Shown here: positions 11,353-24,661 of the stretch, piece after piece
How positions within the stretch are numbered: position 1 is the first letter of the stretch
Layout of the letters: each line of letters begins with the position of its first letter
DNA from: Heterocephalus glaber
Lineage: Eukaryota > Chordata > Mammalia > Rodentia > Bathyergidae
NCBI RefSeq assembly: GCF_000247695.1
Contig: NW_004624732.1
Coordinates: forward strand, 39,499,964 to 39,563,963
Length of the DNA stretch: 64,000 bases
Reading direction: 5' to 3'
Notes under the pieces: generated by a model
What the model was told of the DNA's origin: nothing
What the model saw: the letters and a program-made list of their open reading frames with translations, nothing else
The model's database searches: none
Position numbers and translations under genes: made by a program

Positions 11353-12990
11353 TAACCTAGTAGCATTCAATTTATAAGGGCAAGACAAAATGAGAAATAG
11401 TTTCAGTTATTAATATTTTCTCCAAGGAGACTTATGATTCTTACAGCTCAAGAACTACGTAGGAACTTCAGTAGTATTGCTGAGAGATTATCTTGTTTAT
11501 TCAGGCACATTTTGTAGGCTCTGTTCTTCACATCAAGGAAAATGTTTCCAGCGAAGGTGAAAATTGAAAATTTCTGTCCACTTGGGTCTTGAGGTTTCAT
11601 AAAAATGTCTGTGGGAAGTCTGGCAAAACCATTCCACAAAGGCTTAAGAATGTTAGCCCTCCTTCTGAATACAGAGCAGTCACCACCAGGCATAGACCAG
11701 CTTAGAGAAGTAACCACTAGATATAGACCTGACAATCTTCACTCCACAGCAGGAGGAAAATCAGAGTGCTTTTACTGCATCCAGTCCAAACTCTCAGAAT
11801 ATAAAATAAGATGAAATGAAAATCTTAGCCATTTTTATAGGTGACCCAGGAAAATTTGTCCAAACAGATGCCAGAATGGTGACATCCATAAATTCACTGG
11901 TCTGTAAGGCTTTAAACAACAATCTTATAGGTTGTATACCAATATTCTACCTTACAATTTTTTCATTTATTAAAAAAATGCAAAAGACTGATACACAGGA
12001 ATATTATAACTACCTTTTAAAGGTACTGAACAGTAACAAAAGTCAAATCAAAACTCTAATACACAAAGAATTAATTCACAGAAATGCTTTCTTCTACTAA
12101 TCTAAATTTGCCAAAGAAAAGACAAGGAGAACATTTTACTATTATTTTTCTACCAGACTATGAAGACAGAAATTTGGGAGAATTCTTGGTAAAAATACTG
12201 ATGTTTTTCTGTGTATGTCAGGTATCCTGAGACTTCAGTAATAACCATGGGAGTAAGAAGTCTGTTCTAGTTCCCTCAATCCGAGTTGCCAGAACTGTAA
12301 GGAAGAAAAAATGTTCCCTCCTTCTGCTTAGATTCTGTAACTGGCCTTCAGATCTGACAAAAGACAGCAGTGAAGGAGCATAGAAATTATATTTTCTATG
12401 AAAATTTTTATGGGTATCTCAAAAAAGTGAAAACTTCAAAGAACTGGATTACTTAGAAGTTTTATAAATATCTTTTTAACAACAAGAAAGGTGACCAGGA
12501 AAACAGAGCAAGTGAGGGTTTTATGAGATTTGCTATATAGACTTATGAAATTGTTGTCTCTGGTCTTCTTGGTACAGGACAATTTTGCACATTGATATAA
12601 AATACCAACTCAGCTTTAAAGAAATAAGAGAATAGTTTATTATGAGTCAAATATGAGTGACCATGCTGGGGAACATGAACTAGAGTTATTTTAGCCACAG
12701 AACAAAAAAGTTATGTCAACACTTTTGATAAATATATTGTTAGACTGAGATAACAAGGCTACACCTGAATGGGAAAATATTTTCTATAGATTTCAGAGAG
12801 TATTTTATAGCCTCTTTAGCTTTAGGTTTGATGGAGGCTTGAGGTCTGGCAAATTTAGGGATAACATTCTGACAGGTTTACCTAATTGTCACAAGAATAT
12901 TAGATCAGGTACAAAAGTTAAAGACTATAAAATCTCCTAATATAGCCTAAGATAATTTTGTCTCTTGACCTACAATATTTCTCCTCTCCA
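11353..12990. other. Unassigned DNA with possible decayed LTR-like segments
   Basis: I recognise no gene. An open frame at 11448-11735 (minus) has no recognisable domain. The stretch about 12600-12880 has the moderately GC-balanced look of an old LTR or MER repeat, but I cannot name it. Splice-like dinucleotides are present only at chance levels by eye. Confidence 0.4.
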
Positions 12991-13200
12991 TTGTCACAGT
13001 GTTTTCACACAAGGTCAAGCATACTGCTGGATCTTAAAAATAGATGTAGCCTATTCAGAGAACTTCAGACTCTGTGGCTTTTATTCATTGCCACATTTCC
13101 CATGGCCTCTGAATACAAGTGGGCTCTTGATAAATATTGTTGCAAGGGTGAATATATCAGTAATTTAAGTTGCTCAGTAACAATTATATGACATTTACAA
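12990..13200 (+). repeat. Possible L2 3'-end fragment
   Basis: The segment ending 'ctcttgataaatattgttg' near 13120-13141 resembles the 3' end of the ancient L2 LINE. It is similar to the 19715-19930 segment in this window (ctcttgataaatgttgtg, then 'gggatgaatatatcac' versus 'agggtgaatatatcag'). Decayed, low-confidence call. Confidence 0.4.
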
Positions 13201-13799
13201 ATGAAAATGTATGGCACATTCACAAAGGGAAATTTATGCCCTGCTTATAAGCAGAAAAAAGAAGCATAGAAGTTTTATCCGTTGTGTGCTTATGACAAGG
13301 ATTTAAGAGACTATTTTTGCTAAAAGCACCGATTCCTCACTTGGGCCTGCAGATATCCAATGGGTAACTAAAAGCAAGAAAGAAACTTCGCATCTCTGCC
13401 TGTATTTTTTATTTGTTTCCTTTTCTACTTAAAAATTGAGATCAGATTCCTGCTCAACTGACATGTTAGTCATTTAAAGAAAGTTCACTAAAGCTGGTAA
13501 TCCTCCCCTCTTCAAAGAGGAAGACAAAAAATAAGAGTAATTAAGGTATATTCTAGATGCACAGGAACACCATAATCAATACATTGTCAATTGCTAGTTT
13601 TTCCAAACTATGATGCAAAACTTTGGAATAACCTGAAGGAACTAATTCTATCTTGTTTTTCTGACTTGTCTTTTTCTCTGAGTCATGCTTTCCAGCAGTC
13701 CTCTTGCATTGCAGGAATAGTAGTCTTGCAGGAATATCACCCCTACAATGAGACTGTTCTTCTAATCCGGAGCAATTAATTTGTGATGAAAACTAAGGC

Positions 13800-14180
13800 A
13801 GTCTCCCCTAAGCAACAGCAATCACCTCATGGTGAGAGCCCAATAGCCTCCTCCAGGGCCAGTGAATTCTCCAGGACATAGAAGAACCAGAGTTTGACCA
13901 TCCAGACCATATTTAACTAATATTGCTCAACTGTGCATCTCCTTCACTTCCTGCCCCAGTTCTTCCCCTATTCAAACATGAAGCTCCTGTCAATACACCT
14001 TAAGACAAAGATAAGAATCCTGGTCTCTTTGCCTCCCTGATGCTGAATAAAATATCTTAGCTATTCCAGGATTAATTTTCCTGTTTTATCTGGACCTAGC
14101 TCCTTGGGACTCCAAGAAGTCAGATTGGTAAAGATGGACCTAGACTAGGACTCCAGTAACATGCTATTTCTCAGCTATTT
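13800..14180 (+). repeat. Possible solo LTR (ERV-like)
   Basis: A CT-rich, GC-balanced block includes an AATAAA polyadenylation-like signal at about 14046-14051 ('gctgaataaaatatc'), preceded by 'ctggtctctttgcctccctga' and followed by U5-like sequence. This is the look of an endogenous retrovirus LTR. I see no convincing TG...CA ends or target duplication, and the family is not assigned. Confidence 0.3.
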
Positions 14181-15902
14181 TCAGCTGTAAATAATCCTAC
14201 ACTAAGGAAGCATATTTTGGGGTGACGTATTCTGTTCCCCATCCAAAATTTCCTTTTAAATATTCTAGCATTTGATCCTGTGATATTGTAAAATGTGGAT
14301 TATCTGATAAGCACATGAATTGATAGTTAGCAAAAACAAGGCCTGAACTACAGTCAGCTACATTGATGAGAACTAATGTAAGAATAGGCAGTGAAATTGG
14401 AACTTTGACCTGAAAAGGAGTTTCTCGGGCAAAATAAAATGCAAGCTTTCACAACATTCAGGGCCCAGTGTAGGGGAAACTTCAAAATGCAGAATATGGG
14501 GTTTTCTTTTCAGCTATGCACCCTTAGTAACTGGTTTAAGAGAGCCTGAGTTCCAACTGGTCATTCTAAATGCACCGAGACACCTCTCATAGCTTGCCAC
14601 TGAAAAACTGAGCAAAGTCCCCCACTCTGCTTATCCACAAAAGAAGGCCCATGTGGGGACACTCTTGGGACCCTTTCCTACCAGGAGCTCTTTTTCTTCT
14701 TTCCCATAAACACTCTCCTAACTTCCATCTTTTCATCCCCAATTTTATTCTTCAATTTTGTGAGCCAATAGCTTGGTTTTACTTGGTTTTTAAGGAATTG
14801 GCAATTTCAGTGGTAGTAAATTTGCACTAGTGAAATTGGCGAAGGCCTAGAGAAACCTTCACATATATTCTTTAAATGGCAATGTTCTTAAGGTTTTTAC
14901 TGGGAAGACCCTTCAGAATCTGCTCAAGGGTTGTTCAGAACCAGCTTTTAAGAATGGGCATGCACAGAAGAAGCAAGATTGAGTGGTCAAAGACTTTATG
15001 ATGTGACAATCTCAAAATTTGCCACACGTATGTAATATGTAAAAGAGGAAAAATAAAAGTATATTTTTAAGGTATGTTGACTTATTTTTCAGCAAGTTGT
15101 ACTACCTTACATTTCTTTCTTGAAAATTAAATCCCTTCTAAGTATAATGTCATTCCAAGCCTTCTTGAGTTGGCCTCTTACATTTGCATATAACTGTCAT
15201 TCTAAGGAAAATGGATTTAACTTGGCAATTAATCAGTGTCAGGATGCCTTCATTGTAGAAACTAATTCACTTGCACAGAGTTAACCTAGCTTTCTTCATT
15301 GAATTCCAAAGGAAATATATGAAGCATCTGGATTTTTGACATGCCTATGTCTCAGTAGCTGAAGTGATAATGTTTTTATTGAAGAGATGTAAAACACCTG
15401 GGGTGTTAACATTTAATTGAAGCTTGTTTTTTCTGAAAGAACAGAAATGAATTTGTACTTTGTCATAATCCATTTCCCCAAAGAAACAGTTCCTCCACAG
15501 AAATCAAACAATAAAACTGGTACCTCATTTGATTTTTAACCAACTGATCGGATTACTCATTATTTAAAGAAACTAATGTGATTATAATTATAACAATTAA
15601 AATAAGAATCAATAGCATTTTGCAATGAATGCATATTTCATTCTTATATGTGTGTATGTGTATCTAATATATTTTTTACTATAATTCTTTTCAGTATATA
15701 AAAACAGCAATATTAAAAGTCAAGTGTGCTTAGAGAAATCTTGTCTCGTTGAATTTGGAAGACTATGAATTGTGTTATAAAATTTTCCACATAGAAATAA
15801 ATATAAGCTAACAAAGAACATTTTGCTCAATATAGAAAATTTACAGTTAGTAGCCTTGGTAAATCCTATCATTTTGGACAGTGAACCTTTCACACTTTTT
15901 TT
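14181..15902. other. Unassigned DNA
   Basis: No gene, RNA or nameable repeat is visible. Composition is AT-rich with a slightly more GC-rich patch at about 14400-14720. Short frames carry no recognisable domains. Confidence 0.45.
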
Positions 15903-16782
15903 TCCATTTTATTTTTTTGGTACATTTTAGGTACACAATACAGTTACATTCATCATTGGTATCTTGTACCTTTACATGATGTGTTTTGGTTCTTACTTTT
16001 TCCCTATTCCCCTGACCTCCCTTCACCCCTCCACCCTTCCCTATTTACAAAGACTTTGTTTCCATGTTTTTCCTTTTCTCATATTTTTTTCTTTTCCCTT
16101 CTTTCCTTTCCCCTACCACTCCCACTTCCCCTACTCCTTTAGACATTTTCTTCCTATTTCACAATATCAATTATATATTTTGATTCTCATTTACACTTTT
16201 AGTTTTTCACACCAGGGCAACTATTTGGTATTTACATATGTGTCCTATGTATTTCACTTAAGAGTATGGCCTCAATGTACATCCATTTACCTCTAAATGT
16301 CTCTAGTTTCTCATTCTTTATGGCTAAGTAGTACTACATTTTATTAGAAAAACCCACATCTTCTTTATCCAATCTCCAGTCGATGGGCAGGTTTTAGCTA
16401 TTACAAACTGTGCCTCTATAAACATGGTTGTGCATATATCACCATGGTATGATTCTTTTAATTCTTTTGGGGAGATATCCAGTAAAGGAATAGCTGGGTC
16501 AAATGGGACTTCCAATCCTAGTTGTTTGAGGTATCTCCATATTGATTTCCACAGTGGTTGCACCAGTCTGCACTCCACCAACAATGAAGAAGGGTTCCTT
16601 TCTGCCCACTACCCCTCCTCCAGTACTTGTTATTAGTAGATTTCATGATAGCAGCCATTCTTTCTGGTGTGAGGTGAAATCTCAGCATTGTTTTCATCTG
16701 CATCTCTGGAATGACCAGTGATGTTGAACATTTTTTCATATATTTATTTACCGCTTTTACTTCTTTGTCTGAGAAATATTTA
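15903..16782 (-). mobile_element. 5'-truncated L1 (element E)
   Basis: This is a minus-strand L1 3' end. It has a T-rich start (about 15895-15920), the pyrimidine-rich 3' UTR complement (15990-16150), then the ORF2 C-terminus read from 16584 down to 16324 (LVQPLWKSIW, FDPAIPLL, WIKKMW), the hallmark of L1 ORF2p. The sequence leaves L1 near 16782. No clear target-site duplication was found. Confidence 0.85.
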
Positions 16783-18164
16783 AATTAAGAATTGAAAAGC
16801 AACTGAAATTTCAGTATTCTTTTCTAGATGCTTACTCCTTGACATTAAATAGGAGTTCCTAAATTGGAGGAATTTTTGTGCACAATTTTAAATTTTAAAT
16901 TTTTATATTTGATAAAAACTTAGAATATGTTTTGAAGAATTCTTAAAGGTAAAATCATGAAATGTAAATATAAAATAAACTCTCAAAGTTTTTATTTAAA
17001 ATAATAATTAAAGATGGAACCACCAAGATATAATGATTGTAAAGAAAATTCAAATGATTCACACAGATAGGCAATTAGAAGTAATGTAATGAATTTGTAA
17101 ACAAATGCCAAATTTCCCAATATCTATAGATTAATGATCAATCATATCTGCCCTAGACAAAATTTATCTCCATTTCTAACAGAAAGAAGCATTTTCATTT
17201 CTATCACTTTTCTACAACTTGGAGTTCTAAAATAGGTTGATGAGACCCTGAAAGTCTAAAATAATCCAAAATGATATTCTGGACAAGATACTATTAATTG
17301 ATATTTTTTAGTTTCAGTGTCTGTATAGTTATTCCTGAGATATGTCACTTAATTTAAGAATTAAGATTAATGATGACTTTCACTGTGATGTGTAATAAAA
17401 TTAAAGAAATGAATACCATAAACACAATGTGCTGCATTTGAAGAATTATCTGTACAAATTGAATACTTTCTATTTATACAATAAGCAATTAAAAGTCACT
17501 ATTACCAAAAATAACTTTAATGTTATGCCCACAATACGTGAACACTTATACATGTGTTTGGTTTTCTTTTGTAATGCTTTTTAAGTAATAGGACAGAAAA
17601 TTTTGACTTGTGTATAGTAGAGAAAAATAACAAATTGAAAGTAAATTTTCTTAAAATGGGAGAGTATGTGTCTCTACAAGTTTATTAACAAATTAGCTTG
17701 TAAGTTCATAGTGCAGTGTTTATATAGCAGAGTTTATATGCAGAATATCCTATGTCAGTGCTCCCCCACCCCAAACTTGTACAATGTGGTAGAGTTGTTA
17801 ATTTGCCTAAAGTCCTATTTCAAGGATTATATCTAAAGCTTTCATCAGATTCTTAATGAGATACAAAATTACTAAAAGGTTAAAATCTTCTATTTCAGAA
17901 CAAAATTATTCTGACCTATTTGTCTGCCTGATATTATTCCACTCAATCTTTCCAACTATTTAGAGCAGAGAAAATTGCTGAGGTATCAAGAAATTCCAAG
18001 AACACTGGTATGACAGGAAGGCTTGTTAAAATATTATCCTGGAAACTCACACTTTGTTGCCTGGACACTCAGCTATTTGGGACCCCCATCACTCCCACCC
18101 ACACAAACACTTATTCCTTTCTTCAGAAAAACAGTATACATGAAAATAAAAATAAAAATAAAAA
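16783..18164. other. Unassigned AT-rich DNA
   Basis: No gene or recognisable repeat is seen apart from an (aaaat)n run at 18143-18165 that abuts the following SINE. Confidence 0.45.
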
Positions 18165-18165
18165 T

Positions 18166-18414
18166 TGAGCTCTCAGCTCAGTGTAGTAGCATCTGACTAT
18201 AATCCTGGTACTCAGGAAGACTGACTGAGAAGGATCACAAGTTCAAGTCAGGCCTGAGCAACTTAGTGACTTAATGAGACCCTGTCTCAAAATTAAAAAA
18301 AAAAAAATGTTTCAAAGGCTGGGGATGTAGTTCAGTGTGAAGGCCATGGGTCCAATTACCAGTACCAGAAACAAACAAATAAAAAACTCCATACAAATTA
18401 AAAAATGAACTCTC
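18166..18414 (+). mobile_element. Composite B1-dID-like SINE
   Basis: The left half (about 18175-18290) is 7SL-derived, B1-like: 'aatcctggtactcaggaaga', 'gatcacaagttcaagtcagg', 'gagaccctgtctcaaaa'. An A-rich linker follows. The right half (about 18318-18370) is ID-like: 'ggctggggatgtagttcagt', then 'ccagtacca' and an A-rich tail. This dimer architecture matches the B1-dID SINEs known from several non-muroid rodents. Near-identical edges tgagctctc (18166-18174) and tgaactctc (18406-18414) may be the TSD. Confidence 0.8.
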
Positions 18415-19714
18415 CCTAGGACTGAGTGACAAAGCATTGTTGCCTTTACCTGGTCTGTCTGGAATCTCAGTACAGGGATTATTTGCCAATTATTGTATAT
18501 GGAGAGAAAAGGGATAATGGATTCCCTCTTCTGGAATGTAAATATATATATTATATATTTTGTAGAAAGGTCTGGTATGAGACCTGTTTGATGATATTAA
18601 GGATCAGAAGAAGTGTTAGATAGCTTTTCATTGCTGTGGCAAAATACTTGAGAAAATCAACCACTCTTTCAAAACCAGAGCTTTTCAAGGATGTTCCAGA
18701 CCCGAACCATAACAAGAGCCTGTGTAGTCTGTTCTGTTAGAACTTTGACTAACAAGTCAATAAAGCTTATTCATGTTCCTCAACCTATGACTTAAAATAG
18801 TGTGAAATTTTGACCTACCATTAGGGAAATAGAGTTTGTGATACTAAAGGGAAATAAATTCATTTATTTAAGAAACACAAACGCTTGTATGGTGAACTTG
18901 GGAGAGAGAAGCAGAAGCTAACTACTTGAGAGAGGGGGAGAAGTAGTGCCATCAGGACTTAGTAAGTTGAGTGAACTTAGAATGATGCTATGGTGGCTGT
19001 CTGAATATATCCCTGATTCAGCAATGGTACTGAGCACAGACAGGAAAACACTGTCTCAGAAACCAAAGAGCACTTGCACTTAAGCACTGTGAGCTTCCTG
19101 ACTCTGGTATGATGCCTTTATAAAATGAATAGAACAGAGAGTGATGAGTCATGTTTTTGTCAACACTAGGAAATTAAACACAGCTAATCTAGAGCTTTAA
19201 AAGGCATTTGCCAAATGCTTGAGATGAGCAACATTTGGGAAAACAGCAGCTACAAAAAATTAGTTGCAATTTGAAAAGAAACAAGGTGAATTCTGAGATG
19301 TCACCTGGAGCAGGCCAAGGGCAGCGGTGAGAGCAAGTGTCTGGGCTTCATGCAGCAGGGTGTCAGGGACTCAAACCAGAAAATTCAGGGGTGATCTGAA
19401 CTGTCCATTCGGAAATGCCCGAAGTCATTGATAGAAGAGAAGACTTATTACAACAGGAAGGGCCCACGGTATTCTAAACCATCTCAAATGAACTCTTTCA
19501 CTTGGTGGCTCTGTGATACCTTTCCAGATCAGTACACCGTCGCCTTCAGGTTTCAGACTCAAAGAGCTCTGGCTTGCTCACGCCAGGCATTGCACAACGC
19601 TCACTCACTTGGAGACCTTTATCCATCCAGGACTCACATCACCCCTTAGTGCACATCACTCTTCTCTGGTCACCCACCACGCACCCTTTTAGCATGGTTT
19701 CCTGCTCTTTTCCA
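18415..19714. other. Unassigned DNA; part may be an old LTR-like repeat
   Basis: 'ttttcattgctgtggcaaaa' at about 18625-18645 resembles the terminal part of rodent MaLR-type or ERVL LTRs, but the rest cannot be followed. About 19280-19640 is more GC-rich with an open frame at 19428-19649 that shows no recognisable domain. No exon is supported. Confidence 0.35.
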
Positions 19715-19930
19715 TCCATCTTTACACTTTGAATTTATTTTGTTTTTTGGCGTACCATCACTTCTCTCCTTGACATTACATACTTATCTGTTAACTACTT
19801 TCCTGCTACACTGTGAGCCCCAGGGGAAAAAGTCCCCATGTGTTATATTTGCTGCCAAATAGCACATAGCCCTTGGATATAATAAGCAGGCTCTTGATAA
19901 ATGTTGTGACGGGATGAATATATCACTTAT
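19715..19930 (+). repeat. L2 3'-end fragment
   Basis: The series 'cactgtgagccccaggg', 'gcacatagcccttgg', 'ctcttgataaatgttgtg' follows the order of the L2 LINE 3' end (TGAGCTCC...GCACATAG...CTCAATAAATGTTTG). It is ancient and diverged. Confidence 0.6.
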
Positions 19931-21112
19931 CTAAGTTGTTCATACCAATGATGAGAACTTCTGATGCCTAACTTTGGCATTCACACTTACAATGGTGATA
20001 ATAAAGCACCATGGTAAATGTAAAGATAAGAAGAGATTCTCTTAACAATAATTTCAGCTCATACTTAGTAAATACACACTAAATAGATTTTTCTATTTAA
20101 ATGTGTATAGTCTATAAAATAGAGACTATAGTTAAACCCTCTGTGGAACAGGAAACAGGCTCACAGAGAGCAGAACGGACTGGGATATGATTTTATCCCA
20201 AGCAGTGAGGCTCCAGAGCACTCTCCACAAACGTGGAAGATGCTACATCCTTAATAGATGAAACAGGAGCTCAGCTAATGAGGATTAAAGTTAGTAAGAC
20301 TACTATAGTTGTTTTCACGATCATAAAATTTTCCATCACATTGATATGTTGTATTTTTCTTACAAGTTCCTTATAGTTGTGTATGTAAGCTGTCTTCTTA
20401 AAAAAAAATCATTATAAGCGATGTTTCAAAGGAATCCTTGTATATCTGGCTATCTGGAAAATATATTTATAGAATATATATTCAGAATTATAATAGGTAG
20501 GTCAAATACTTTAAATTTTGATATCTCTCACTTACATTTCCAACAAACTGGACTTTCAACATTTTGTTTTCCAGAAAGTGTCTCACATGTATTTGTTGCT
20601 TCCATAGGCTCTCATTTTCACTATCAGTATTTCATTTTATTTAAAATATTTGGAATTTACTGCTCAGGATTCACAAAGTTGTAATCCTTTTTTGAAAAGT
20701 CAAAATTAATTTATTATTCTTGTCTCAATTCTCAAACCATGCTGCTTGCCTTGTTATTTTCTGTGAAAAACTGTTATAATAATACATTTGATTCAGCCAT
20801 ATGATTCCAAAAAGTCTATATATTTATTTATATTTTAACAAAGGTATTGCTAATGTTTTGGGCATTTGATATTTAAATTTCTAAGTGATTGTAAAAGGTT
20901 CTAATAAACATTAGCTATTCAAATCATTACATGTCTTGTACCACCTAGTCTAGATTTTCCTGAGCCATGATACTCTTTCAATGTTTATTTAACTACTATA
21001 AATGTACTTCCTGATTTTCCATTATTCCACAAAATACTTAGAAAAAACAAAGAATTTCAATAATGTACATTGCTCTTAAATATAAAAGATCACTCAAAAA
21101 TGCATATATTTT
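19931..21112. other. Mostly unassigned; weak MIR-like segment
   Basis: About 20045-20235 weakly follows a MIR SINE ('ggaaacaggctcacagagag' near 20150-20169), but I would not insist. The rest (20300-21110) is AT-rich with no gene. Confidence 0.35.
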
Positions 21113-21240
21113 AAAAACATGATATCTGAATAACGTTTGTGGGCTCTAGCTCATCAAGGGAAACCACACAGTCACCATAATCCCCTCATGAAGAGGACAT
21201 ACTCTAACTAAATCATTAAAGAAATTGTTAAATATTTATA
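21113..21240 (+). repeat. Direct-repeat unit, copy 1
   Basis: About 125 bp beginning 'aaacatgatatctgaataacg' is similar along its length to the copy at 21912-22040: shared 'gtttgtgg.*tctagc.catca', 'accataatcc' versus 'actataatcc', and 'ctaaatcattaaagaaa' versus 'ctacatcactaaagaaa'. The units are about 800 bp apart in the same orientation. Family unknown. Confidence 0.6.
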
Positions 21241-21559
21241 TACATAGTGAAAACAATTGAAGAGTGGTTATGGCTTGAGATTACAATTAGAATTTCTAAA
21301 TGGAATAGAGTACCTATGAGACCCTAACTTGTATAAATAAAATTTGAAATGTAAGTACAATAATTTTAATTGCTACCACTTTACCAGTGAAACTTTTCAA
21401 AAGATACTTGAAGAGATTTACCAACTTAAATTGTTCATTTATTTAGAAAGCCTAGCAAAGTACCATATACAAAGAACATGTAAAATAAGTTGAGTTCAGA
21501 CCTCCATATATTACACATTTGATTGTTTCTGTAATTTCTACACAGATAAGCCCAAAAGA

Positions 21560-21608
21560 TGAAGACATATCTATATCTATATCTGTATCTATATCTATAG
21601 ATATATAT
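21560..21608 (+). repeat. (ATCTAT)n microsatellite
   Basis: A short 6-bp unit array 'atctatatctatatctgt...' is followed by alternating TA. It creates a spurious Tyr-Arg repeat in translation. Confidence 0.85.
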
Positions 21609-21639
21609 GCCTTTTGGCAAAGATCAAGTGTTTTACATA

Positions 21640-21890
21640 TATAAATAAGACCAAGGCATTAGTGGATTTGATGTTTGATGAAGTCTTCTTCTCACAGTGA
21701 CTTATTACTGTATCTTCACATGGCAGAAGTGGGTAAGACAGTTTACTTCAAAATGGTATATAGGTACAAATTCACTCATGACTAGAGGTGACATGACTTA
21801 ATCACTTCCCAAAAGGCTTCACTTCTTAATACTATCATATTAGTTATTTAATTCCAACATAGTGACATATGGAAGTACCTCAATATTCAA
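21640..21890 (-). repeat. Ancient LTR-like repeat, copy 1
   Basis: Segments 'catgacttaatcacttccca', 'ggcttcacttcttaatacta' and 'tcttcacatggcagaagtgg' follow a common mammalian interspersed repeat whose sense strand ends in 'gtgagaaataaatt'. Here it is antisense. Related copies lie at 30110-30420 (minus) and 56430-56745 (plus). I cannot assign the family name from memory; MaLR/ERVL-like is the best guess. Confidence 0.5.
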
Positions 21891-21911
21891 ACCATATATA
21901 TATGGAAACAC

Positions 21912-22040
21912 ACATTTTAAAGACATGATATTCACATAAAGTTTGTGGATTCTAGCCCATCAAAAGAAGCAGCACTGGTACTATAATCCAGTTTTAAAGA
22001 TGATGTATCCTAGCTACATCACTAAAGAAACTGAATCTAT
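21912..22040 (+). repeat. Direct-repeat unit, copy 2
   Basis: This is the second copy of the approximately 125-bp unit described at 21113-21240, diverged by substitutions and small indels. The intervening 670 bp hold a microsatellite and an LTR-like repeat. Confidence 0.6.
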
Positions 22041-24149
22041 TTGCGAGCATAATGCTTGAATATCAAAGTAAATTTCCCCATAGGAAATATTGGGAACTCA
22101 AATAATACATACCACAACTAAAAAATATTTGTATGAAATGATTCTAATACTGTAATATAATACAAAATAATGAAGAAAATACAAAATATAAAGAAAAATG
22201 AACCAATTTACCTGCACTTAACTTTGAAAATCTTTGTGGCTAGTATAAGGGAGTCAAAGGAGAGGAGGGTTATTCTGTAGGAAGAGTTTGACCATCACTA
22301 CTGAAATCACTGCAACCTATTGGCTGAATGGAATCTTCCTTTTTTCATGCAAATTTAATAAGAAATCTGTCCAGTGACACTTACTTTTGCCTCATTTTGA
22401 GGATTTCACTGAAATGTGACTGCATTATCCTTAAATAGTTCCATTGTTCCTATTGTTCCAGATTTATTTAGGTTGTACTTTTCAGCATTGTTTTCTGCAT
22501 TTTTACATGTTCCCTAATCTCATTTAAAGTGAGGTATTCCTCCAATTTTCTTCTTCCTCCTCCTCTGCAGACAAGATCGCCATAACTTACTCCTATTGGA
22601 AAATGATCGCCCACAATCTTGCAAAAAGAGACAGACAGAGGCAGAGACAGAGAGAGTTGTAATCATAGGACTTTAGACCTCATGTAATACTTGTATTTCA
22701 AAGTATCACCTGTTTTCATTTATCAAATTAAAATTTATTAGAAATGTTTGCTCATCTTGCAGAACACTCACAGAAGAAATTACTTACAATCCAAGGTTTT
22801 ACTATATTGTCAGTAACATTTAAATATGATAAAATTTAAAATTCAGAATGGATCTTTAGGACATTCCTGATGTTTATTATCAATCAGATCTGATTAATTT
22901 AAATGAGCACACAATATTTTTCCCAAAAGACTTAATATTTCACAAAACTGAGTGGAGAAGACTTGTTACAATTGCTTGCAATTTTCCCTTTGAATATATT
23001 CATGTGTGCATGTTACAAATATAGTTCAATATGGAGCTAAGATATAGAAGATACATGTTTTATATCTTCTATTCTTCCTCATTCTCACTACCATTATCTT
23101 GGCTCAAGTCCTGATTAATTGTGCTAAGCCAGTTGCACCAGGCTCCACTCTCTTCAGAGAACTACAGATTGATTGGATTTGACAGTAAGTCTCCTTTATG
23201 TTCAATGAAAGGTAGTCAGTAAGTAAAAACATAAGACTTTATCTGAACAACAATATAAAAGAACACCTATTATATTTTTTAAAATTTACATACCACACTG
23301 TAGTATATTTAAAGCTGTTTCATTCAACTGTTTATGCATTACTTTTCTGGCAGATCATCTGATAAATTATACACACTTTATTTCCTTGACACATATTATT
23401 TTGATACTTCTAACACAATTGAATTTGTGCTCCCCCATTAAAATGTATGCATCTAATGACCTTAAGGGAATTCATTCTAAAAATTCAGAAAAAAACTGAA
23501 TTTTCAATTTTAAATTGACCCACTTATCATTACATTCATTATTGAAAATATTGGATAATCTAAGGTTTATGCATATACTTGTATTATTATACATAGTAGG
23601 AAACTGCCATTACACTGAACTTTGAATATGTTGAGGGAGATGTGAAACCTCAGAAACTCTGGTCTCTGTCACAGAAAGCTTATAATTTATTCGAAGTTGT
23701 ACCATACATATACATAAAAATAAAATCTAAAGGTATGTTATTTGGCAGGAGATAAGAGATACAGACAAAGTAGTATTGAAATTCAAAGAAAGAAGAGAAG
23801 ACTTAGTATTTTGCAGCTGAAAAATCCATCTGATTTACTTACATCTTCAACAGAATCACTCTACTTTTATCTGTTTTATTTGTTTATGCTCCTGGCTAAG
23901 ATTTTATCTAAAAAGAGGGTTCAGTAGAAAAAAATAAATTTGAAAATCACAGTTGTCATAATGAAGTGGAACAGTGACAAAGATACTTAAAACAACGTTG
24001 GATAATCTTGTGTAGATGCATATGCTTGTTTTTAGGATGCATCATGTGGTGCTTTGGAAGTATATTGATTTACTTTTTTAAACTGCCAAGCCGCCATAGA
24101 TTTCAAAGTGAATATAAATGCCTTTTCAAATATTTGTGCCACTTGCCAT
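22041..24149. other. Unassigned AT-rich DNA
   Basis: No gene or nameable repeat is seen, except a short (CAGA/GA) run at about 22627-22657. An open frame at 23742-23927 has no recognisable domain and looks like chance. Confidence 0.45.
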
Positions 24150-24490
24150 TGCATAAAGAATAAAATCCAAGCTTTTTAGAAAAGCATGTTTCCCATTCTG
24201 GTTCCAACTCCCCTTTCTCCATTTTAATTCTCCTAATTGCAACTTAATACCTCATACTATAGACACAGCATTCTTTGAGATGTATATTCTTAATTTTTAT
24301 TTTACATGGGAGAAACCTAAAATTCAGTATGGTCAATTACCTGCAAATGATAAGCCATTACATAAAAGGTTCCTCTGCTTCCAAATACCTCTTTCCTTAA
24401 TACTGAATTGTTTCTCATTAGTCATTCACCACTACAAGTGCAGCACTAAACTCACAACCCTGCTTGGTGCATGATTGGTAAATGAATGAA
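24150..24490 (+). repeat. L2 LINE fragment
   Basis: 'aagaataaaatccaagcttt' (24158-24177), then 'tctggttccaactcccc', 'gaggttcctctgcttccaaat'-like sequence and 'gaatgaataagc', follow in order the 3' part of an L2 LINE (ATAAAGTCCAAACTCCTTAGC...TTCCTCTGCC...). It is strongly diverged, as expected for an ancient mammalian repeat. Confidence 0.6.
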
Positions 24491-24591
24491 TAAGCAAGAA
24501 AGTGAATATTAAAAGGGGAAAATAAAATCCTATCTTTAAATTTACCTTTCATGATTGAAGATATAACATAAAATTGTCAAAGAATTTCTTA

Positions 24592-24593
<2 letters not shown>

Positions 24594-24661
<68 letters not shown>

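Noticed and set aside
11448..11735. 95-codon minus-strand frame as a possible exon
   Set aside because: No recognisable domain, no convincing splice or start context, and no neighbouring coding signal.
21435..21620. Tyr-Arg repeat peptide
   Set aside because: Produced by the (ATCTAT)n microsatellite.
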